A stretch of DNA of 64,000 bases from Lacrimispora defluvii (lineage in GTDB: Bacteria; Bacillota; Clostridia; Lachnospirales; Lachnospiraceae). A program made the position numbers and the translations under genes. Below the pieces are notes generated by a model. That model ran no database searches and was not told the DNA's origin. It saw nothing but the letters and a program-made list of their open reading frames with translations. Numbering within the stretch: the first letter of the stretch is position 1; every line of letters starts with the position of its first letter. The stretch spans positions 62,001 through 126,000 of the forward strand of contig JAAOXG010000032.1 of the NCBI GenBank assembly GCA_013036995.1, in the 5' to 3' direction. Below are positions 56,145 to 64,000 of this stretch, in pieces.

Positions 56145-57746
56145 CTATATGTATAAGCTGTCCACTGCCGTCCGTTCGATGGCAAGGCCTTTTTTATACC
56201 GTTCCATAAATGTCTGGAATCCTGTTACATCTTCCGGATCCGGTTCCATGGTTTCACCTGCCATATCCTTAAATACCCGGTCAGATAAGTAATGATCCAG
56301 AGACTCGCCTTCCTTCTTGCGAAGCAAATATGATGCAAGCAGGGCTGCTCCCCAGGCTCCGCCTTCTCCGGCCGTTTCCATGACAGAAACAGGAACTCCC
56401 ACAGCTGCAGCCATGATTCTCTGTCCCGTTTCTCTGGTCTTAAACAGGCCGCCGTGTCCCAGAAGCACATCCAGTTTCACACCTTCTTTAAACAGAATCT
56501 CCATGCCCATATTTAAGGCTCCCAAAGCCGTATAAAGATGGACTCTCATAAAGTTTGCCAGGTCAAACCTGCTGTTTGGAGTTCGGACAAATAATGGTCT
56601 TCCCTCTTCAAAATGAGTGATATGTTCCCCCGATAAATAACCGTAGGACAAAAGTCCGCCGCCATCTTTATCGCCCTCCAGTGCCTTTTTATAAAGGGCG
56701 GTAAACAGTTCATTTTTATCCGGCTTCATACCCATGGTATTGGCAAACTCTTCAAACAAAGCTACCCATGCATTTAAGTCGGAAGTACAGTTGTTGCAGT
56801 GTACCATGGCAACAGCGTCTCCTGCCGGTGTGGTAACCAGATCAAGCTCTTCATAAACCTTGGAGAGCTCCTTTTCCAGAACCACCATGGCAAAAACACT
56901 GGTACCTGCCGATACGTTACCAGTTCTCTTTGCAACAGAGTTGGTGGCAGTCATACCGGTACCTGCATCACCTTCCGGCGGGCAAAGTGGAATTCCAGGC
57001 TTTAAATTGCCGCTTTCATCCAGCAGAGCCGCTCCCGCTGCAGTCAGAGTGCCTGCAGCTTCTCCTGCAGTCAGAACTTCAGGCATAATATCCCTTAATT
57101 TCCATGGCAGATTCCGGTCAGAGACAAGTTCATCAAACTGGCTGATCATTCGCTCATTAAAATCCTTTGTCTCACTGTCCACAGGAAACATTCCGGCACA
57201 GTCACCGATTCCAAGAACCCTCTTCCCGGTCAGCTTCCAGTGAACATATCCTTCCAGAGTAATCAGATAATCGATTTCAGAGACATGGCTCTCGCCATTT
57301 AAAATAGCCTGATACAAATGGGCGATGCTCCATCTTTGAGGAATGTGGAATGAAAACAGCTCCGTCAGTTTTCCGGCTGCCTCTTCCGTCATGGTATTTC
57401 TCCAGGTCCGAAATGGAACCAGCAGCTCTCCATTCTTGTCAAATGCCATATAACCATGCATCATGGCAGAAAATCCAATAGCTCCGATGGTAGTGATCGT
57501 TACCCCGTACTTCTCCTTTACTTCCTCTGCCATCTTCCTGTAGCTTTCCTTCACACCTTCCCATATATCATCAATACCATAGGTCCAGATTCCGTTTTCA
57601 TAACGGTTTTCCCAGTCATGACCGCCGGAAGCGATGGGATTATGATTTTCATCCACCAGAACTGCCTTGATTCTGGTGGATCCCAGTTCGATTCCCAGTG
57701 CGGTATTTCCTTCCCGGATTGCTGCTATTAATTTTTCGTTTTCCAT
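56145..57746 (-). CDS. araB: L-ribulokinase, FGGY family
   Basis: Phosphorylates L-ribulose. 533 residues from the ATG at 57746, with GAGGGGG upstream; longer frames lack support. FGGY motifs: [22 protein letters not shown] at the N-terminus and [20 protein letters not shown] with [17 protein letters not shown] in the C-terminal half. The sequence is of the clostridial XylB-like group; the araA and araD neighbours on both sides make ribulokinase the sensible call. Confidence 0.88.
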   Translation of the reverse strand: MENEKLIAAIREGNTALGIELGSTRIKAVLVDENHNPIASGGHDWENRYENGIWTYGIDDIWEGVKESYRKMAEEVKEKYGVTITTIGAIGFSAMMHGYMAFDKNGELLVPFRTWRNTMTEEAAGKLTELFSFHIPQRWSIAHLYQAILNGESHVSEIDYLITLEGYVHWKLTGKRVLGIGDCAGMFPVDSETKDFNERMISQFDELVSDRNLPWKLRDIMPEVLTAGEAAGTLTAAGAALLDESGNLKPGIPLCPPEGDAGTGMTATNSVAKRTGNVSAGTSVFAMVVLEKELSKVYEELDLVTTPAGDAVAMVHCNNCTSDLNAWVALFEEFANTMGMKPDKNELFTALYKKALEGDKDGGGLLSYGYLSGEHITHFEEGRPLFVRTPNSRFDLANFMRVHLYTALGALNMGMEILFKEGVKLDVLLGHGGLFKTRETGQRIMAAAVGVPVSVMETAGEGGAWGAALLASYLLRKKEGESLDHYLSDRVFKDMAGETMEPDPEDVTGFQTFMERYKKGLAIERTAVDSLYI

Positions 57747-57775
57747 AGAAAACCCCCTCAAACTTTCTCTCAGCA

Positions 57776-59269
57776 TCAGCGATATGCCACCGAATTCCAT
57801 CTCAGTTCATTCTTAAAATCACGGATATTTGTGTTTTCATCAATATAAACGGCTTCGATTCCCATCGCTTCCGCCCAGTCACCCAGCTGTTTTGCAGTCA
57901 GATCATAGGTAAATGCAGTATGATGGGCACCACCCGCTAATATCCAGCATTCAGCTCCGGTTATTAAGTTTGGCTCTGGTGTCCAGAATGCAGAAGCCAC
58001 AGGAAGCTTGGGCATGGGTTTTTCCACCTTTTTGCAATTAACCGTATTAATAATTAGGCGGAAACGGTTTCCCAGGTCGATCAGGGAAGCAGCAACTCCT
58101 CTGCCCTCTTTTGCGGTAAATACAAGTCTTGCAGGATCTTCTCTGTCACCCATGGACAATGGATTTACCTTGATGCCTGCTTTTCCCTCTGCAATAGACG
58201 GGCAGACCTCCAGCATATGAGCCTGAAGAATCCCCTCCTTGCCCGGAACCAGATTATACGTATAATCCTCCATAAAGGAAGTTCCCTTAGCATCCTTTGT
58301 CCCCTCTGTCATCAGCTTCATTAAGCGTACCATGGCCGCTGTTTTCCAGTCGCCTTCTCCACCGAAGCCGTACCCTTTTTCCATCAGACGCTGGATTGCA
58401 AGTCCGGGAAGCTGTTTTAAGGAACCTAAATCGCCGAAATGGGTAACGATTGCCTGATAATTTTTTTCTTTCAAAAATGCTTCAAATCCAAGCTCAATCT
58501 GTGCCTGAACTGCCACATGCTTTTTAAACTCCTCAGGATCTCTTCCCTCCAGCAAAATATCATAGCGGTCATAATATTCTTCCACAAGTGCAGAAACGGC
58601 TCCCGCTTTCACATCTGATACATAATCTGCAACTTCATTCACCGGATATGCATCGATCTCCCAGCCAAATTTCATCTGGGCCTCTACCTTATCTCCTTCT
58701 GTAACTGCCACATTTCGCATATTGTCAGCAAAACGTACCACACGGATATGGCTGCTTTCTACAATTCCCACTGCAGTTCTCATCCAGGAAGCAATTCTTC
58801 TTTTCACCGAATCATCATCCCAGAAACCGGCTATTACCTCTCTTACCAATCCCATTCTGGTCACCATGTGTCCGAATTCCCGGTCGCCGTGAGCAGACTG
58901 GTTCTCGTTCATGAAGTCCATATCAATGGAATCATATGGGATCTCCTGGTTAAACTGGGTATGTAAATGGAGAAGGGGTTTTCTGTATTCCTGCAGACCC
59001 AGGATCCAGGATTTTGCAGGAGAAAATGTGTGCATCCAGGTAATAACACCTGCGCAGTACTCATCATCGTTTGCCTGACGGAACAATGTCCGTATGGAAG
59101 CATTGTCAATAAGCACCGGTTTTAAAACCACTTCATATGGCAGGAGGCCGGAGGCGTTAAGCCTGCCGGTTATAATTCCTGCATGTTCTGCTACATCTCT
59201 TAAGCAGGCTTCTCCGTAAAGGTCCTGAGAGCCTGTTGCAAACCAGAATTGATACGCTTTTTGTTTCAT
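57776..59269 (-). CDS. araA: L-arabinose isomerase
   Basis: Converts L-arabinose to L-ribulose. 497 residues, the family length. Starts [16 protein letters not shown]; the Mn2+ site is built from glutamates and histidines in the regions [37 protein letters not shown] and [13 protein letters not shown]. All are present. Third gene of the arabinose operon with GGAGGGGG before the ATG. Confidence 0.97.
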   Translation of the reverse strand: MKQKAYQFWFATGSQDLYGEACLRDVAEHAGIITGRLNASGLLPYEVVLKPVLIDNASIRTLFRQANDDEYCAGVITWMHTFSPAKSWILGLQEYRKPLLHLHTQFNQEIPYDSIDMDFMNENQSAHGDREFGHMVTRMGLVREVIAGFWDDDSVKRRIASWMRTAVGIVESSHIRVVRFADNMRNVAVTEGDKVEAQMKFGWEIDAYPVNEVADYVSDVKAGAVSALVEEYYDRYDILLEGRDPEEFKKHVAVQAQIELGFEAFLKEKNYQAIVTHFGDLGSLKQLPGLAIQRLMEKGYGFGGEGDWKTAAMVRLMKLMTEGTKDAKGTSFMEDYTYNLVPGKEGILQAHMLEVCPSIAEGKAGIKVNPLSMGDREDPARLVFTAKEGRGVAASLIDLGNRFRLIINTVNCKKVEKPMPKLPVASAFWTPEPNLITGAECWILAGGAHHTAFTYDLTAKQLGDWAEAMGIEAVYIDENTNIRDFKNELRWNSVAYR

Positions 59270-59289
59270 ATGTATAACCCCCTCCTGTT

Positions 59290-60825
<1,536 letters not shown>

Positions 60826-60842
60826 CTAAACGATAATTAGTT

Positions 60843-61496
60843 TTATTCTCCAAATACGCTTCGGTAGTCATCCTGAAATTTTTTAATTCCCTGATCCGTT
60901 AAGGGATGTTTTGTCATCTGCTCCAGCACCGGATAAGGCACGGTAGCAATATCAGCACCTGCTTTTGCACAATCGATCACATGGATGGGATTGCGTATGC
61001 TGGCCGCTATAATTTCAGTCTCAATCTCATGGATTGAAAATATCTCGGTGATCTCATCAATGAGATCAATTCCAGGCATTGAAATATCATCAAGTCTTCC
61101 TAAGAACGGAGATACGTAGGTAGCTCCTGCCCTTGCTGCCAAAAGAGCCTGGGCTGCAGAAAATACCAGGGTCACATTGGTCTTTATTCCTTCTCCTGTC
61201 AGCACTTTAACCGCTTTTAAGCCTTCTGCAGTCATGGGAATCTTAACAACCATATTGGGATGGATGGCTGCAATCTGCCGCCCCTCTTCAATCATCCCTT
61301 TTGCATCTGTCGTAGTCGCTTTCACTTCACCGCTGATGGGACCATCCACAATTGATGTAATCTCTTCTATCACCTGTTTAAAATCCCTTCCTTCTTTGGC
61401 AATCAAAGACGGATTGGTGGTAACACCGCAGATAATTCCCATCTCATTGGCTTTTCTGATTTCTTCAATGTTTGCTGTGTCTACAAAGAACCTCAT
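60843..61496 (-). CDS. Transaldolase-like fructose-6-phosphate aldolase family enzyme
   Basis: 217 residues, the short subfamily containing Fsa and TalC. The Schiff-base lysine is K85 in [26 protein letters not shown] and [13 protein letters not shown] mark the N-terminus, and SPFLGRLDD follows. Fsa and transaldolase activities cannot be told apart by eye. As the first gene of the arabinose operon, a transaldolase role in the non-oxidative pentose phosphate pathway, handling xylulose 5-phosphate made by AraD, is the natural reading. Confidence 0.9.
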   Translation of the reverse strand: MRFFVDTANIEEIRKANEMGIICGVTTNPSLIAKEGRDFKQVIEEITSIVDGPISGEVKATTTDAKGMIEEGRQIAAIHPNMVVKIPMTAEGLKAVKVLTGEGIKTNVTLVFSAAQALLAARAGATYVSPFLGRLDDISMPGIDLIDEITEIFSIHEIETEIIAASIRNPIHVIDCAKAGADIATVPYPVLEQMTKHPLTDQGIKKFQDDYRSVFGE

Positions 61497-61558
61497 TGAT
61501 TTCTACCTCCTGATTTTTCCATGAGAGTGAACCAGTCATCCTCTTACTTACAATTTAT

Positions 61559-61584
61559 AACTTGTACGCACCATTGCACAAGTT
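61559..61584. promoter_or_regulatory. AraR-like operator
   Basis: AACTTGT and ACAAGTT form a palindrome; with the next bases it reads AACTTGTACG-N8-GCACAAGTT. The halves resemble the ATTTGTAC half-site of Bacillus AraR operators, though with a wider centre. It lies just downstream of the -10 box, where a repressor would block initiation. Confidence 0.65.
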
Positions 61585-61594
61585 GTTTTTATAT

Positions 61595-61624
61595 ATTTTA
61601 CCATATCTGACCCTTTATTTCCAA
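61595..61624 (-). promoter_or_regulatory. Promoter of the arabinose operon
   Basis: TTGGAA (61619-61624), 18 bases, TAAAAT (61595-61600) on the minus strand, followed by the AraR-like operator. Confidence 0.6.
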
Positions 61625-61761
61625 ATAATTCATTCATGTATCAGATGGTATATAGCACAAGAGATCGGGGTATTAATATATAATTCTATGTTTTTTCCAC
61701 AATATCATGAATAAAACACGGTAAAATGCACAATTTTATTTTTTAAATTTGTTAATGTTTG

Positions 61762-61897
61762 TTGACACTTTTGAAGAAAAATGGGGTATATTATTACATG
61801 TAACCCCCCCCCAATACATTATATAGTTTTTGCTACACCCCATAAGAAACGAAATACCTTCTCCGAAAAAAGACCAGCTTCCCCAGCTGGTCTTTTT
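61762..61897 (+). ncRNA. Candidate C-rich small RNA
   Basis: TTGACA (61762-61767), a long 19-base spacer and TATATT (61787-61792) could start a transcript near 61799 that ends at a terminator at 61897, about 99 nt. It has no gene: the only ATG is followed directly by TAA. Three C-rich stretches stand out: nine C at 61804-61812, CACCCCA near 61836, and TCCCC in the terminator loop. Such motifs pair with ribosome sites in Gram-positive regulatory RNAs. Unproven. Confidence 0.45.
61866..61897. terminator. Bidirectional terminator after the carboxypeptidase gene
   Basis: AGACCAGCT (61871-61879) pairs with AGCTGGTCT (61885-61893) around a TCCCC loop, flanked by five A and five T. It serves the minus-strand carboxypeptidase gene and any plus-strand transcript. 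Confidence 0.9.
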
Positions 61898-61914
61898 CAT
61901 TTAATTATTAAGTT

Positions 61915-63336
61915 TTATTTCTTTTTGTTTCTGCGCTCTTTTAAAATGCGTTCAAAGTCAGCCGCATCACCATCTTCCTGAAGGCGGCGTCTTCGTTCCT
62001 CTTTTCGCATCGCAATTTCTTTAGACTCTTTTCTTTTCTTTTTCACAACAAACACAGTTCCGGCTGCTAACGCAAAAACCGCAGCAGCAAACCCAAGGAT
62101 CCCCAGTATCCCAATTCCTTTTTGGGAGCTGTGATTTGTTTCCGCCTTAGTTTCCTCCTCATGCTTCCCGGAAGATTCTGTTACGGGTTTCTCACTTGGG
62201 GATTCCTCCTGTTCTTTTGCAAACAGATAGGCCTGTCCTACTGCTCTGTCATTATAAGTATAGCGGATGAGTGCCACTGCACCTTTTGGGCTGCCTACTG
62301 GCAGATCCGTCGCCAGTTCCTTATCAACCTCAGAAAATTCTGCTCCTTTTGGAACAGTAACTGCTGCGTTTTGCTCCAGTTCCAGATCGGAAGGCTGATA
62401 GCTTTTAGAACCTATGGATACAGGGGTATCCCCAGATGTATATTCCGTCTCATTCCCTGCCAAAGGCAGGTTTTCGAAATTGGCGAAACCAAATTCAAGG
62501 AGGTTCTTTCCATCAATAAAATACTGCCTGGGCTTTCCCTTTAAAATAACGGAGATCAATCTTCTTCCATCTTTTTCTGCATAAGTAACAACCGTATTAC
62601 CTGCTTTGATCAGATACCCGGTTTTTCCTGCAACAGCCGCAGGATAATAAAATTCGCTGGATTCATCTTTTGTCTTAACCAGTCTATGCTCATTTTCAAT
62701 GGTCATCCCGTTGGGATTTTTGCTGGTAGGTGGAATTTTATGGGTGATGGCAGAACTGATCTCCACCAGTTTTTTATTATTATAAGCAGCACGGGCGATG
62801 AGTGCCATGTCATATGCAGTTACATGCTGGGTATCTCCATTTAAACCTGATGGATTTTCAAAATGGCTTTCTGTGCAGCCAAGCTCCACCAGTTTGTCAT
62901 TCATCATTTTTACAAAAGCTTCTCTGCTTCCTCCTACATGTTCCGCCAGAGCGTTGGCAGCCTGGTTGCAGGAATGCAGAATAAGAGAATAGAGGCAGTC
63001 CTCGACTGACAGCGTATCTCCATTGGTAACATTCAGTTTATTACCGCTTCCTTCTTCCACATTGTTAACAGCGTCCTTGGAAAATGTCACCATATCGGTC
63101 AGATCACTGTTCTCCAGAACGATTAAAGCAGTCAGTATCTTTGTAATACTTGCCGGTGGATAAGCGGCGTGTATATTTTGTCCAAAGATAACGGCGCCTG
63201 TATCTGCATCAATTACAATTCCCGACTCTGCCTGGATGCCCGTGTCAGACGGCCAATCCGGTTTTGCATAAACAGTCATAAGAAACAGCTGGCAAATCAG
63301 TACGCAGCTTAACAGTACTTTTATCCGACGTTTCAC
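61915..63336 (-). CDS. D-alanyl-D-alanine carboxypeptidase (low-molecular-mass PBP, DacA/DacF type)
   Basis: Trims the terminal D-Ala of peptidoglycan stem peptides. 473 residues. Signal peptide to about residue 24 (YAKPDW). The S11 peptidase motifs are SxxK at S63-K66 (PPASITKIL), SxN at S122-N124 (LHSCNQAAN) and KTG at 238-240 (AVAGKTGYL). A PBP5-like C-terminal domain follows (about 290-370). Near the end, about 415-435, a hydrophobic segment (GILGILGFAAAVFALAAGTVFVV) and then basic residues anchor it, with a charged tail inside the cell. Spore-related DacB or DacF roles are possible. Confidence 0.93.
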   Translation of the reverse strand: MKRRIKVLLSCVLICQLFLMTVYAKPDWPSDTGIQAESGIVIDADTGAVIFGQNIHAAYPPASITKILTALIVLENSDLTDMVTFSKDAVNNVEEGSGNKLNVTNGDTLSVEDCLYSLILHSCNQAANALAEHVGGSREAFVKMMNDKLVELGCTESHFENPSGLNGDTQHVTAYDMALIARAAYNNKKLVEISSAITHKIPPTSKNPNGMTIENEHRLVKTKDESSEFYYPAAVAGKTGYLIKAGNTVVTYAEKDGRRLISVILKGKPRQYFIDGKNLLEFGFANFENLPLAGNETEYTSGDTPVSIGSKSYQPSDLELEQNAAVTVPKGAEFSEVDKELATDLPVGSPKGAVALIRYTYNDRAVGQAYLFAKEQEESPSEKPVTESSGKHEEETKAETNHSSQKGIGILGILGFAAAVFALAAGTVFVVKKKRKESKEIAMRKEERRRRLQEDGDAADFERILKERRNKKK

Positions 63337-63360
63337 GTATCATCCTCCTGACATGAAATA

Positions 63361-63402
63361 TGCCCTAAAGCCGCACCAGAATAAGTATACGGTTTTAGGG
63401 CA
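63361..63402 (-). terminator. Hairpin after the RNase Y gene
   Basis: TGCCCTAAA pairs with TTTAGGGCA, with an inner GCCG/CGGT pairing. Only a short T stretch follows, so it is a weak terminator. Confidence 0.55.
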
Positions 63403-63407
63403 CTATT

Positions 63408-64000
63408 TTACTTCGCGTAATCTGTAACTCTGGACTCCCGGATCACGTTAACCTTAATCTGTCCCGGATACTCTAAGGAATCTTCGATTTTCTTAGAAAT
63501 ATCACGGGCCAGGAGTACCATATCATCATCGTTAATCTGATCGGGAACTACCATAATCCGAACTTCGCGTCCTGCCTGAATGGCAAAGGACTTGTCCACT
63601 CCCTTAAAGGAGTTGGTGATATCTTCTAACTGTTTTAATCTGTTTGTATATGTTTCCAGAGTCTCTCTTCTGGCACCAGGTCTTGCAGCAGATATGGTAT
63701 CTGCAGCCTGAACGATGCAGGCAATCAGACTCTGTGGTTCTACATCGCCATGATGTGATTCCACGGTGTTTAGTACGATTGCGGATTCTTTGTATTTCTT
63801 ACATAACTCCAGTCCCAGCTGAATATGAGAACCTTCCATCTCATGATCCACAGCTTTTCCAATATCATGTAATAAACCGGCACGTTTTGCCATACGGATA
63901 TCAAGACCGATTTCTCCGGCTAACAGCCCGGATAACTGAGCGACCTCGATAGAATGCTTTAGCGCATTCTGTCCATAGCTTGTTCTATATTTCAGTTTTC
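63408..64000 (-). CDS. rny: Ribonuclease Y, C-terminal part (5' end beyond the window)
   Basis: An endoribonuclease that starts mRNA decay at the membrane. The open frame runs through to the window edge; about 197 C-terminal residues are here. The HD domain is seen in [21 protein letters not shown] and [21 protein letters not shown], with the metal-binding HD pair intact, then VESHHGD and [15 protein letters not shown]. The end is [16 protein letters not shown], the typical RNase Y tail. The N-terminal membrane anchor, coiled coil and KH domain would lie beyond 64000. Confidence 0.95.
   Translation of the reverse strand, partial: KLKYRTSYGQNALKHSIEVAQLSGLLAGEIGLDIRMAKRAGLLHDIGKAVDHEMEGSHIQLGLELCKKYKESAIVLNTVESHHGDVEPQSLIACIVQAADTISAARPGARRETLETYTNRLKQLEDITNSFKGVDKSFAIQAGREVRIMVVPDQINDDDMVLLARDISKKIEDSLEYPGQIKVNVIRESRVTDYAK

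Overview
The window looks like a chromosomal segment of a spore-forming, low-to-mid GC Clostridia, most likely a Lachnospiraceae (Clostridium cluster XIVa / Lacrimispora-like). The clues are the nudF-spoIIM-xerD synteny, HemZ, a trp operon behind a tryptophan T-box, a TPP riboswitch on thiC, strong AGGAGG-type ribosome sites, intrinsic terminators throughout and a fermentative sugar-catabolic gene set. I saw no rRNA, tRNA, CRISPR array, transposase or prophage.

Layout. 1-3852: two tandem family-2 glycosyltransferases (the first cut by the window edge), a GNAT acetyltransferase and a secreted 5'-nucleotidase with an embedded LysM. 3962-12770: a minus-strand housekeeping operon, relA - acyltransferase fusion - MBL hydrolase - hemZ - hisS - aspS, ending in a terminator; adenosine deaminase lies upstream. 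13877-16784: a P-type cation ATPase behind a yybP-ykoY-type (Mn2+) riboswitch and two tandem terminators. 16839-23983: an AraC/GyrI regulator, an AEC transporter with a GltD-like oxidoreductase, apt, xerD, spoIIM, an ADP-ribose pyrophosphatase and proC. 24080-30918: T-box and trpEGDCFBA, with almost every junction overlapping. 30927-33033: TPP riboswitch, thiC, thiW. 33044-34157: a structured leader with its own promoter and terminator in front of a methyltransferase.

34254-46917 is a catabolic island: FGGY kinase, Zn-dehydrogenase, two MFS transporters, 2-hydroxyacid dehydrogenase, OYE-type Fe-S flavoenzyme, Fe-alcohol dehydrogenase, class II aldolase and a BglG/MtlR-like regulator. Three promoters here carry the same 22-bp inverted repeat (TTTTCC-N10-GGAAAA), placed exactly 7 bp upstream of a -35 box with a 17-bp spacer each time. 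That defines a local regulon, probably activated by the regulator, most of whose PTS phosphorylation histidines look replaced. 46950-54307: lacZ and an AraC regulator that share a 29-bp upstream element; a hicAB toxin-antitoxin pair sits between the two copies. A second AraC gene diverges from an MFS transporter. 54312-61624: a six-gene L-arabinose operon (transaldolase-like, GH51 arabinofuranosidase, araA, araB, araD, araR) behind an AraR-like operator. 61762-64000: a candidate C-rich small RNA, a D,D-carboxypeptidase and the 3' part of RNase Y.

Together these describe a plant-polysaccharide and oligosaccharide fermenter: arabinofuranosidase and beta-galactosidase release sugars, MFS carriers import them, and dedicated isomerase, kinase, epimerase and aldolase steps feed the pentose phosphate and glycolytic pathways. 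All functions are read by eye from motifs and context; no database search was run.
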